This document shows, piece by piece, positions 1-9,681 of a stretch of 64,000 nucleotides of DNA; positions within the stretch are counted from its first letter, which is position 1, and each line of letters begins with the position of its first letter. The DNA lies in the NCBI GenBank assembly GCA_018136815.1, contig CM030932.1:9674429-9738428 (forward strand), written 5' to 3'. This DNA comes from Isochrysis galbana. Lineage: Eukaryota; Haptophyta; Isochrysidales; Isochrysidaceae. The notes below the pieces were generated by a model, which had not been told where the DNA came from, did no database searches, and saw nothing but the letters and a program-made list of their open reading frames with translations. The translations under genes and the position numbers were made by a program.

Positions 1-322
1 GGCCGACCCGGCGCCATACAAGACAGGATCCCATAGGGGAAATATCGCATCAAAACAGGTACTGGAAAGAGCAGCTTTGGACCCCCATCAGGGGAGACAG
101 CGGCAACAGGGAGGACGACACCGGGGAGACACTCCCCAGAGACGCCCAGAGGCACGCGGATGACCGCGCCTCGGGCGCTGGAACGACCAGCAAGACACCG
201 GCCCCAGAGGCCCAACCTAACCAGCATAATCACGAATTTGGGCCAACACAACAGACACTCCGCACAAAACCCGCGAGAGGGAGTGACAACGCGGTAGACG
301 CACTGAGACAACTGGACTCTAG
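1..322 (+). pseudogene. Fragment of a Gag-like (ORF1-type) reading frame of a LINE-like element
   Basis: One plus-strand frame is open from base 3 to about 365 without an ATG, so it enters from outside the window. The product is low-complexity and rich in Arg, Thr, Pro and Gln, like the N-terminal half of the LINE-like ORF at 39712-41530. It is cut at 323 by the 3' end of a second LINE-like copy in reverse orientation. Assignment rests on composition and context only; no conserved domain is visible. Confidence 0.3.
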
Positions 323-1030
323 AAAAAAAATCTTCTTAAAATTCCCCGCTACGCGTGCGGCGTGAGGCAGTGTGCTAGTGTACCTCCCTACTACCCAACC
401 TTAACCCCTGACAACCCCCTCCCCCTTTCCCAGTTCCCTCTTTATCGGAGAAGCTGGTTCCGGGGAGGCCGCGCGCGCTGCTTCGGCCGGGAGTTGGAGA
501 GAAGGGGGCTGGAGACTGTGATTCGTCCTTTATGCTAGTGTTAATTCGGGTTGCCTTCTATTGTATATCGTGGGATCATCATTGATATCCTCCGCGGTTT
601 CTTCTAAGACGCGGTATTAAGTGCCCTAGGTGATGTTACGGATGTCTAGACCTCTCGCCGCCTGCAGGAGGTCTTCCGATGTTCCTAGGTTGAACTCCTT
701 GTCCACCGTGTAGAGCGGACTTATCAATTTCTTAATGTGTTTGTTACTCGGGGCGTGTAGCCCCATATTCTCTCGTTGTTTTTTCAGCCTCTGAAAGAAC
801 CCGACTTTCGCCGTTACTAATAGGTGGTATCTCGCAAGGATCGCTCTTAAGATCGACCTAACGGACCTGCCGTCCGCGTTGCCATATTGGATGTTATAAA
901 AGCTAGTTAGGATGTACCTCCACGCCAGGATGCCTAAGTATCCCGAGGAGGGGTGCGGTCTGTCCACTTGATAGCAGAAAAGTCGTTGGGCTGTTTCGGA
1001 TCCCGGCCTAAGGCTAATCCCCAGAAGTCC
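323..1030 (-). mobile_element. LINE-like element copy A1, 5'-truncated
   Basis: This is the 3' part of the same element seen at 35420-36132 (plus) and 46708-46935 (minus). The 3' end, read on the minus strand, is a run of eight T (323-330) preceded by AAGAAGA. Bases 626-967 encode the C-terminal part of the element protein, including the block LAWRYILTSFYNIQYGN also found at 35.5 kb and, diverged, near 41.19 kb. The CRFC zinc motif seen upstream in copy A2 is missing, so the 5' end is truncated. The left boundary near 1030 is where similarity to copy A2 fades. No target duplication was found. Confidence 0.65.
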
Positions 1031-1900
1031 TTACCACCACAGACGCAGCAAGCTCCACCTCAACCCACTCAACAACCACCGCTGCCGGGCGTGAGTTAGA
1101 ACCCATGCACTTTTCATACATAAACATGATGATTATGTTTATGTGAATGAGAAGAGGCAGAGGGGAGGAGGGCGTTCCGCAAATAGGTGCTCTTCTATCG
1201 ATCCACCGATGTTTATGTGAATAAGAAGAGGAGGCAGAGGGGTTAAAGTTAAAGTTGCACGCTCGGCCTATCTATAGATCTAGGAGGTAGGAGGGGTAGG
1301 TTGCTCCTCTAACGGCCCTATCTATGGGTAAGTTTTGCTAGGTAAGTTGCTCGAGTTGCTCAATGTTGCCTGTGGCCCTTAAAGTTGCTCAAAAGTTGCT
1401 CGCCCTCTCAAACACCCCAAAGTTGCTCAAAAGGTTGCCGGCAACTCTTGTCAGGCCCTAGGCGTCATCACGTCCCTCGGCTAGGGCACGCTGCTTCACG
1501 CTTCACGGCATGAACATGGTGGAGCTGGAGTTCGCTGCGGACAACAAGCTCAAGCGTCGATGGGTGGCGAAGGCGAGCGTGCGCGTGCAGGTGTGTTGGC
1601 GCGTTGGCTGTGTTGTTTGTGTTGCGTGCGCACTGTTGCCCGTCCTTTGGTCTCACTTCCCGTTGTGCGCGCGTTGTTGATAAGGTCCAAGTCCATATGG
1701 ACGCCACCACCTCAAGTGATGAGGAGACAGGGTGCGTTGAGGTCCACGTTCTCACCCATCACGAAGGCCCTCAGCTTGCTGCGCATGAGAGCGCGCGCAA
1801 GATGAAGCAAAAGCCTCCACCTGTGGGGCCAGCCCGCACCCCACCCGCCTGGCCCGTCGTTCGTAGTGCACACGGGCTCCCCCCCCCGTAGGGGGGGTAG
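1031..1900. other. No gene recognised; short direct repeats
   Basis: No credible coding region was found. Bases 1120-1245 contain a repeated block (GATGTTTATGTGAAT followed by AAGAAGAGG and GGCAGAGGGG). Bases 1336-1440 contain many copies of AGTTGCTC. Reading frames at 1468-1990 overlap each other on both strands and have no recognisable domain. Confidence 0.4.
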
Positions 1901-2003
1901 AGCGAGCGGGGGTGAGAGTGTGAGGTTTAGACGATGGCGAGCGTGATACCAGAGGGGTGTGAGTCAGTAGCAGCATAGCGAGCACCTTCAAGAATGTTTT
2001 TTT
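1900..2003 (+). mobile_element. 3' end of a second B-type LINE-like element
   Basis: The segment ends in CACCTTCAAGAATG followed by seven T (1997-2003). This is the same terminus as the full-length element at 39688-42769, which ends CACCTTCAAGAATG plus eight T. The preceding GAG-rich stretch also resembles 42640-42750. The 5' limit could not be placed. Confidence 0.5.
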
Positions 2004-2660
2004 AAGTGGGATTGGCTAGGACTAGGACCTAAAATTATACATTATTTATTTAATTGTCTTCTCTGGTGTCGCGTCAAGTCATGTAGTGTTGTGTGCCGGC
2101 CACATTGCTTCGTCGCGAGCCGGCCCGCCCGAATTGCACACGAAACGCTGCAAGCAACCGTAGCACCTAGCCGCATCAGTGCCATAGCCATAGCGCGCAC
2201 AGTGAAGACTTCCGATTGCAGGCAAGACATGGGCGCGCACGATGATGGACAAGATGGCCGACAGCATATTACTGTCACAAATTGAACAGGGGCACTGATT
2301 GGCCATGTGTCATACCATGATCAACGGTGGAAGCGGGGGAAGGGGAGACGAGAGTCCAACAAGAACTCTTGCCCATGCATTTTACTACTTGTGCAGGACC
2401 GCATAGACTCATGATTGGTGACGACGAGAGCGAGTAAAATGTGAAGCCATGTACTGAATATCAACAAATTTGCTTGATGCTGTCGATGACCCGAGGGCAA
2501 GGGCATGCAATAAGACGGCTGTGTGAGAACTCTCGGCGTCGGCAGATCGGGGTCCGCAGGATGACAGCTGCTCAACTATGATTGACTCGGTCTTTGAGCA
2601 TGGCCACATAGCACAACATTCGAAGCAAGAGGTGGAGCATGGGCGCGTCTTCCATAGGCC
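2004..2660. other. Intergenic, nothing recognised
   Basis: Several overlapping frames of 60-85 codons occur on both strands, but none has a recognisable domain, signal or repeat. It is probably the 3' flank of the thioredoxin gene. Confidence 0.4.
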
Positions 2661-2676
2661 AGAGCAAACAAATCGC

Positions 2677-3135
2677 CTACGCTGTCAACTCTTCTAGCTT
2701 CTCGCGCAGCGAGGCCTCGTCGGCGCCGCGCACCATGCCAACCTTCTCTCCGTCTTTAAAGAAGAGAAAGGTCGGCATTGAGGAGACCCCGAGCTCAGCG
2801 GTGAGCTCCGGAAGCTCGTCGACGTCAATCTTTAGCAGGAGGGCTGTCTCACTATACTCGTCCGCTAACTCTGCGTATACAGGCGCAATACGCTGGCACG
2901 GGCCGCACCAGGTCGCTGTGAAGTCGAGGACCACCAGCCGTGCCTCGTTCTCGCGGATTTCCTCCCACTCCTCTACACTCTCGAGCTGCTGGACGCCACC
3001 GCGCAGCCTGAGGAGGGCGGGGCGCAGTACGTCCTGCCGCTCAGTCCGTGCCGCGCACGCTGGCACGGTGGGCGTGCTCGATACCGACGCCGACGCCGTG
3101 GCGAGGGAGAGCAGCAGAGCCAGGGACAGCGGCAT
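2677..3135 (-). CDS. Thioredoxin with N-terminal targeting sequence
   Basis: Dithiol/disulfide oxidoreductase of the thioredoxin family. The chosen ATG (3135) opens a hydrophobic signal-like segment, MPLSLALLLSLATASASV; a longer form starts at 3180. A short linker with LRLRGG precedes a complete thioredoxin fold of about 105 residues. Seen in it are the active site WCGPC in the context DFTATWCGPCQRIAP, the KIDVDELPELTAELGV stretch before the cis-proline loop SSMPT, and a C-terminal helix. The gene appears intronless and intact. The leader suggests entry to the secretory pathway or, as is common in algae with complex plastids, the plastid; the sequence does not decide. RLRGG-type sites just after the leader are seen in other chromist algal proteins. 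The family call is secure, the location is inference. Confidence 0.9.
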   Translation of the reverse strand: MPLSLALLLSLATASASVSSTPTVPACAARTERQDVLRPALLRLRGGVQQLESVEEWEEIRENEARLVVLDFTATWCGPCQRIAPVYAELADEYSETALLLKIDVDELPELTAELGVSSMPTFLFFKDGEKVGMVRGADEASLREKLEELTA

Positions 3136-3450
3136 GATCGCGCGACGGCGAGGTCGCGAGGTCTGCGCCCTCTCATACATGATCGTAATACTACTTTCTA
3201 TACATAAAGTACTCTACTCTAGAGCTATTCCCCATACTCGACAATGGTAATTGGCAGCCTTCAAGTACCTAGTAGTAAAACGACTGAGTATTTGCGCCGC
3301 TACAAGTAGGGGGTAAAAAAATACGCGCGTTCACTTTTTTAGGGGGGGTGAGTAAATAATTGACGGGTGTTCATTTTCATTGTCGCGCGCCGTTAGTTGG
3401 GTGTGTTCGCGGCGCAGCCGCGGGGTGCATTTCGTGGTTTCGCTTGGTTG

Positions 3451-3648
3451 CCTAGATGCCTAGATGGGAAATACGTATTCACCGTATTTGGCCAGAGGCC
3501 AAATACATATGTATTTGGCTGTATTTGAAGCGCGTCCTGGGTTGTAGGCCTCGAATGTATTTGAAATGTATTTGGCCTCCCGGCCAAATACATATGCATA
3601 TGTATTTGGCTGTATTTGCAGGCCCCTGCACCGTATTTCCCATCTAGG
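3451..3648. mobile_element. MITE of hAT type, 198 bp
   Basis: Terminal inverted repeats begin CCTAGATGGGAAATACG; the left end carries an extra CCTAGATG. The element is flanked by a perfect 8-bp duplication, CTTGGTTG, at 3443-3450 and 3649-3656. Target duplications of 8 bp are typical of hAT transposons. The interior is AT-rich and made of short palindromic units (CAAATACATATG, ATTTGGC). It has no coding capacity. Related left ends occur at 23752 and 27182. Confidence 0.8.
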
Positions 3649-3892
3649 CTTGGTTGAGCGCCGCGTTTAGCGTTTACGCGGCGCGAGGAGAATTCTCAGG
3701 GGTTTTGACAGTGTTCACTTTATGGGTCAAGGGAGTAGTAGGTAGTTGACTATTTTCAAACGGTCAAAAAGTTTGAGTTGAGTTCGCGTTCGACTACTTT
3801 TTTACCACCTACTTGTACTGCCACTAGCCACTAGCCATGCACCAGCACGCCAAGCCACGACACACATGACTGCATTAAGACCCACGGCACAA

Positions 3893-4091
3893 AACTAAAG
3901 TTTATACTTGATTCGCCCATGACCCATGAGCCATGAGTGAGAAAGTGCAATTTGAAGTTCCCCCCCCTTTTTTTCTTTTTTCACGGTCCCCCCGCTCATT
4001 TTGGTGTATAAGCAGCTTTGCCCCTCATTTTCATTTTTGACGGCCGGAGGGGTGAGGGGTAGCGGCCACCTGCCATTATTAAGAAGATGCA
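3893..4091 (+). mobile_element. Possible minimal LINE-like deletion derivative
   Basis: The segment starts AACTAAAGTTTATACTTG, very close to the 5' end of the LINE-like copy at 63383. It ends with TTATTAAGAAGATG, resembling the 3' end of the A-type elements. This suggests a copy that keeps only the two ends, about 200 bp. The terminal T run is missing and no target duplication was found, so confidence is low. Confidence 0.3.
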
Positions 4092-4119
4092 ACCTGAGGT
4101 TCGAGGTTCAGTTTTTTTC

Positions 4120-4549
4120 CTAAGTTGTTCCACAGGTACCGGTACCGGTACCGGTGGACCGGTACCGGGTCCGCCGGACCCGGTGGTGCGTACAATATGG
4201 TAGCCGGGAGGGCTGTGCGCTGTGCTCGAGTGGGAAGAGGAAATGGAGATGGAGATTGAAGTTGAAGATCCCCCAACGGAGGAAGTGGGGGAGGGGGAGG
4301 AGGAGGAGGAGGAGGAGTTCTCATAGCGAGCGTGGCGGGAGCGCGTGGACGGCGATCTCTCGGTGTGGGCGGTGGGCGTGGGCGTATTGCGTATTGTGTA
4401 GCTGTCTGTATGTACACTAAGAGTATCTAATGTTATAATTAGAGTATTATAATAAGTACCACAGGTACGGTACCGTACCGGTACCGGTACCGGTACCGGT
4501 TGAAGCCTCTCAAGACCCGGTGGAACCGGTATACGGTGGAACAACTTAG
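4120..4549. mobile_element. MITE of hAT type, 430 bp
   Basis: Terminal inverted repeat CTAAGTTGTTCCAC at 4120 and its complement ending at 4549. It is flanked by an 8-bp duplication, TTTTTTTC, at 4112-4119 and 4550-4557. Next to both ends lie arrays of GGTACC/CCGGTA units (about 4136-4195 and 4464-4535). These could be subterminal transposase-binding repeats. No coding capacity; the long frames on both strands are low-complexity shadows. Confidence 0.8.
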
Positions 4550-4826
4550 TTTTTTTCACCCTGGACCCTGGCCCCGGCCTCCTCTTCCCTCTTCAAAAAA
4601 AAACCTGAAGATTCTGGATTCTGGGCTGCACACCTACACCTACTATCTACTATAGCTATAGCCTATAGTTCCAGGTCCTCCCGTCTCTATCTCTACATAC
4701 ACGGACACCGCCCTTATCTTCCCTCCCCCTCCCTCCCTCCCCTGCCCCCCTTCGTTCCTTTTTCTTCGGTCTTCGGTTTCCGGGGTCCGGCCCTGGTACA
4801 CTACCAAGGGCCTGGTTCGGAGCGTG

Positions 4827-4858
4827 GGGTCCACGGCCGCGTGTGCGGTGAGAATATT
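4827..4858. repeat. Isolated 32-bp sequence shared with 27767-27798
   Basis: GGGTCCACGGCCGCG followed by TGTGCGGTGAGA and TATT occurs here and at 27767 with one mismatch, while flanking sequences look unrelated. It may be a residue of a mobile element or a conserved regulatory or RNA element; nothing decides between these. Confidence 0.6.
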
Positions 4859-5196
4859 GACCGGTTTATTTTTATTATACACTGTCACACTACACAATAT
4901 CAATATGTAATAGTGGAATGCATCACAATATGACGGGACGTGTGTGTTTTGTTTTATCTCCCCACGGAGAGATCCCCGTCGGATCTCCGTGAATCTACCG
5001 CCCGACGCCTTCCGCCGCCTCCGATATCTCCCTCCTCCCCTTCCAGCTCTTTTCTTTTTTATGTACGCTCTCTCTTTCTTCCCTCGCCAGCCGCTCTTCT
5101 GCCCCTGTCTTCCTCATCCCCCTCAATCTCCTAGATTCAACTCTACAATATACTCTATACTACGCTTTCTGAGAGTTCCCTGAGTTCTCTTGAGAG

Positions 5197-5547
5197 ATGT
5201 TAGCCCTCGCGCGGCGCTCGCTTGCCGCTCTCCTCCCCTCCTACCTTACTCTCTCTCCTCCCCTTTCTCCTGTATCTATACCCATCCCTCAGGTCCACCC
5301 ATCGCGGACCACTCCGGCCCCTCTCTCGCCTTCCCCCCCCCCCCCCCCCCCATTGTTCTCCTCTCCTCCAATGGCCGACTTCTCCTCCTCCTTCTACGTC
5401 AACGCGATCAAGTCGGACATCCGGAAGGCGCTCGTGAACCAGAAAGCCAACTCATGCCCCATGGCCGTTCGCCTCGCCTGGCACGCCTCAGGCACATACT
5501 CAAAGCACGATTCAACCGGAGGATCCAACGGAGCCACGATGCGGTCC
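5197..5547 (+). CDS. APX: Ascorbate peroxidase, first exon only
   Basis: Class I heme peroxidase that reduces hydrogen peroxide with ascorbate. The exon runs from ATG 5197 (hydrophobic and proline-rich leader [14 protein letters not shown]) or ATG 5371 ([17 protein letters not shown]). It contains the distal heme pocket block [13 protein letters not shown], with catalytic Arg, Trp and His, followed by [11 protein letters not shown]. It ends in a splice donor, GTAAGC at 5548 or less likely GTCCGT at 5544. No later exon (proximal His, rest of the heme pocket) was found downstream. The following intron sequence runs into the scaffold gap and then an LTR. Either a retrotransposon inserted in intron 1 or the scaffold join is wrong. 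The leader suggests organelle targeting. Confidence 0.8.
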
Positions 5548-5894
5548 GTAAGCGCTCTCTCTCCTTTCACTCGATCCTTGCCACCAACCCCCCCCCCTTC
5601 ACCATCCCCCCCCCTCCCACCTCCGACTCCCTCGCGCGCGCCCCTTGCACTCCCTGGCTCGATCCACCGCTCTCCCCCGCTTGCATCCCCTCTTCCTCCC
5701 CGACCCTTCTCCCTCCCCTCCTCCAGCCCTGCACTCAACCACCCCTCACTCGAGCGAGGGATGGTCCTGCTCTCTGGCACACAGACTCGCTCCAGAGACG
5801 CTGGACCCCTTGCCGCCGTTCTCAATCTCTCATCTCGATGGGGCACTCCTCTCCCTTTTTGCTGCCTGGACTCTTCCATTCCCCTGGCTTCCTT

Positions 5895-5994
5895 NNNNNN
5901 NNNNNNNNNNNNNNNNNNNNNNNNNNNNNNNNNNNNNNNNNNNNNNNNNNNNNNNNNNNNNNNNNNNNNNNNNNNNNNNNNNNNNNNNNNNNNN
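5895..5994. other. Scaffold gap (100 N)
   Basis: A run of 100 N, a conventional length for a gap of unknown size. By comparison with the 3' LTR, about 412 bases of the 5' LTR are missing here, so the true gap is probably longer. Confidence 0.95.
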
Positions 5995-7100
5995 AGGAGC
6001 CAGGTCGCCTGTCACTCGCTGCGCGCTTGTCTCAGGCTCTCAGTTACCTTGTGAAGGCTTGTTTAGCTTCTTGCAAGGCTTGTCGTTTCTTGTTGGGTTC
6101 CGGTTCTTTCTTGGGACCTGCTGACTTTCGTTGTCGTCCAGGGCTGTTCTTCGTAGGTTCTGCTTGGCCTGGTTAGGGTTTCGTTGCCTTCCGGCGTTTG
6201 GCGTTGGCGTTCGGAAATTTCCTCTCACATTCCCTAGGTCCGCTACCCTTGGCTTGTAGGTCCTTGGCTTCTTTCTTCTCGGTCAAGGTTTTGGCGAGCG
6301 AGTCGGTTGCTCTAGCCGCTCGAGATTTGAGGTTTAATTTGCCATCTCCCCTTGGAGACCTGGTGTAGGTTCGCTTCCTGGTGAGGGAATCTTTCCCCTT
6401 GATGCAAGTTACATGCAAGCCTTGGCCCCTTTGGTGTTTCTTCCCCTTGGTTGCTACTCAGGGTTGTTCGTTAGAAGCGTCTAGAAGGTTCACGCTCAAC
6501 GGCAAGATTTATTCGGTCGTGAAGACATTCGTTGCGATCTGTATCCAAAGTGATCGCCGTGTCGCGCGACAGTGACGCTCCCCTTCGGACTCTCCGCTAC
6601 GTGGGAAGTTACAATGGAGACACGCTCCGGCCGTCGCTGCGGAGTCTCTCTCTCTCTCGCTCTCTCTCTCCGTCTCTCGCGACGTGTTTGAGTTATCGGT
6701 GATTTGGGGTCGCGGTTGCTTGATAATTTGCTTGGTTTGGGTGAATGATTCCGGTGTGTTCGTGGTCGGTGTATCCTGTTGTTCTCAGGCTCTTTGTCCG
6801 TCGTTGTTCGCTGCGTCGCTGCACTCTAGCAGCCTAGGCTCCCTCCCTGAGGGAAGAGTTCTTTGTAGGTCTAACAATCTCTTAAACCCAACACACTAGG
6901 GCCGCTAGGAGCGCCTCGCGCCCCACAGCCCTTCGTTCGCCGTTCGTTCCCGTCCAGACACCCAAATGGGGTTGCCCGACCCAGTCCAGAATTTCATTCA
7001 CCCGACTCCCGGTGGGGAGGAGGGCCAAAGCGCCGCGCTAGCCGCCGGTGCTGCTCGCGACGGAGTGGCTCAGAGCCCTCCGGCTCCGCTCGACTCGACA
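5995..7100 (+). repeat. 5' LTR (left end missing)
   Basis: It matches 17922-19032 almost base for base and ends GACTCGACA at 7100, where the two copies diverge. It contains a CT-rich tract (about 6643-6678) and, near its right end, the ATG at 6966 that opens gag. Differences from the 3' copy are mainly one-base insertions or deletions. Confidence 0.92.
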
Positions 7101-9681
7101 AGCACGAAATCGAAGCTTGCGTCCTCGGCCGCAGAGGAGGAACCCCTCAGGGAACCTTCTCTGCCCGCTGCAGCTTTTGCTCCGTGGGATGTCCGAGTGA
7201 TCCCACGGCTTCTGAGGCTACACCAATGGCACCCATCACCCCGGCTGCTATCTCCACGACTGGCTCCGATCAGCTCGTGGCGGATGGCGAGGATTTGTCC
7301 GCTTCCTTCGGCACCCACCGGGTGCAATCACAGCGGGCCATGGTGGAGCATGACCCTCTCCCGCATGAGGCCAACTTCAGCGTCGCTGAGTTGGCCAATG
7401 AGGTGGAGGAGGGTCCCCTCCCTCTGATTCAGTTTGACCCCCCTCCTCACCTTCGAGATGATGAGTCTGAGGTCGGTGAAGGGGAGGGGATCAGCTTCCG
7501 AAGCCCCGCTTACCGGGACTATGCCCCGCCGTCATCAAAAGGGGTCTTTGATCAAGAGATCACCCCGATCGAGACGGCCGCGGCGCGTCAGGATGCGGAA
7601 ATGGCAAGGCTTCAAGCGCAGACCAACACCCTAAAAGGGGCTGTGGAGCGCCTACAGTCATCCCTTGCCGCGGCAGAGGCGAGGGAGGGGCTTCTCCGGG
7701 ATCAAGTTGAAGCAGGGTTCAAAGCCCTGACTCAGCTACTCCAAGCCCGCCAAGAGCCCACTTCAAGTCCGTCCATGGATCGGACCGAGGCGGCTGCGGA
7801 TTCTGCTAGGCCGGCTCAGAAGGAACCATCCATGGACGAGCCTCCTGCCCTAGACCAAAAGGGCCACGCCTCTCCGGCTACTAGGGTTCCACGGTCGGCG
7901 TACCCGACCTCCAAATCGGAATCCCGCCGCCAGGATCAGAGCCCTTACCGGGGCCCGACCCCGGTGGTGCCGTTCCGCCACCCTCGCGACCCCTGCCTTG
8001 CGGTGGGATGGATGAGCGAGAGGCAGTTGTAAGCGAGTGGAAAAATCTCCTCGCCCTGCCCTCACGCGATCTGGCCGCCCTTTACCGCGACTCCGACGAG
8101 CATGAGCTCATCCACACCATTTTGAAGAGCAACCTCTCCCTGGCGGGCAACGTTTGGCATTGCCGAATTTTCATGGAGGAGGACCACTTGCTCAAATGGG
8201 TGCGTAGCCGCTTCTCAGCCGAGCAAACCCTTCACCATCAGGTCAGGATGGGCAAAGAGCTTTCGGAGCTCCGCTTCCCAAAGGCCCTCGCCTCCGATAA
8301 CGTTCAAACCGCGGCGACAGCCTGGAACGAATTTCGGCTAACTCTCATCAAGCCGTTGGAGCGGGCACTAGCGCTCGGCTGCGATCATCGCGAAATATTT
8401 ACCTCCCTCCTCGCGGCAGCCGGAGCCAATTCCAGCGGCAATTCTCGCATCTTCGCCTTCCTCCTCGATCTAGTGGAGGACCGCGCCCTCGCTCTCAATC
8501 CTGTCCTCGCTGCTGACGTCCTTCTTCGCAAATGCGACGGGACCTTCGCAAACGGGGCCGATGGTTTCGCGAAAGACTCGGCGTCGATGGAGTGGGACCG
8601 CATGAAGGAGCGCGAGGCCGGCGCTGATCTATGTGAGCTCAGCAAGAATTTGGTTCGCGCCTACATCCGCAAGCTTGGCGATTCCGCGGTTGACTCCACC
8701 AACGTGTGGGATCATCCAAACATGGCCCATGAGATCAACCAGAGGTTCGAAGAAATCATCCGGAACGATAAGGTTGATCCTCAGCGCGGCGTCGACAATG
8801 CGATTAAATTTGCGGAGGTGCTCGCGGAGACTCGTTTCCGCGTAGAGAACCACGAGCTAGGTCGGTCGGCGCTCTCGTGCGTCAACCTCTGCCAACGGTA
8901 CCTCAGCCCTTACGAGCAGGCCCGGGTGAAGCGTCATCAATCCCGCACCTCGACGAAGCAAACCGCGGCTAGCGTACGCACTAAGGCCTCAGGCGAGGCA
9001 AAGAACGAGACATCCTCGTCCCAGAAGACCGCTTCGACCACGGACATGGTCGCCGCCGTGCAGGCAGCCGTCCAAGCCACCGTGGCTGAAGCTCTTCGCG
9101 GACAGGGACACTCGCCTGCTTCGAAGCCTGATTATCGGGCTGCTGCACCGCCGGCAAGTTACCACTCCAACTCACCGTTGCCGGCTATACTAACCGATCC
9201 ACCCGGTCGAAAGGGAGGCTCGTCTCGGCCGCCCAGCCGTCGCTGCGATCCGCCGGCGAACGGCCAAGGGCTACCGCCTGATTTGGGCGTATCCCGGTGG
9301 ACGCCCGAGCTTTGGAATCGGGCCCGAGCCCGCTTCTGGGCCGTAGCAGGCTATGCCAAGCACCCAAGGGTCTCGGCGGCGCTAGCAAAGTGCCGACCGG
9401 CCGATAATTCAATGGAAACTCCACGGACGGACGATATCAATAGGGGAATCACCGAATGGACGAACGAAAACGGCTGTGCCTTCTGCGCTTTCCGACCTCA
9501 CGCTCCTCCTGGCACTCCAGCCAGCGAAGCCTGGAAATATGGCACGGGAGACGGTGCTCACAACCCCGTCATCTGTCAGCCATATATTCGCTTTCTGTGT
9601 GAGGCTGGCTGCGGAGAGTGTGGATCGGACGAGCACATTCATAAGCTTCTTCGCTCGATGGTCCGGGTTAAGCCTCAGTAG
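6966..9681 (+). CDS. gag: Retrotransposon Gag (frameshifted in this copy)
   Basis: Structural protein of the Ty3-type element. The first 45 codons from ATG 6966 (MGLPDPVQNFIHPTPGG) lie inside the LTR. Reading moves to a second frame between 7100 and 7430 and to a third near 8010, then is open to the TAG at 9679-9681. Middle part: a coiled-coil-like region around 7560-7740 (AEMARLQAQTNTLKGAVERL). Main part 8008-9681: an alpha-helical capsid-like region (EWKNLLALPSRDLAALYRD onward), a Pro/Ser linker, and a C-terminal Cys/His cluster (CAFC at about 9477, then C, C, CGEC and HIH to 9650). That cluster is not a classical CCHC knuckle; its spacing recalls nanos-type zinc fingers. The frameshifts are probably recent damage or sequence errors, since each segment is long and open. 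Confidence 0.8.
9679..9681 (+). promoter_or_regulatory. In-frame UAG between Gag and Pol, candidate readthrough site
   Basis: The last gag frame (8008-9681) and the pol frame (9682-14481) are the same frame, separated only by this TAG in the context CAG-TAG-GGG. Sequence just downstream is G/C-rich (GGGTCCGGCGGGGTCCCC) and could fold. A lone UAG followed by G between Gag and Pol is how gammaretroviruses express Pol by readthrough. Use as readthrough here is inferred, not shown. Confidence 0.6.

Noticed and set aside
3996..4559. 187-codon minus-strand frame
   Set aside because: It spans a MITE with its target duplications and encodes simple repeats.
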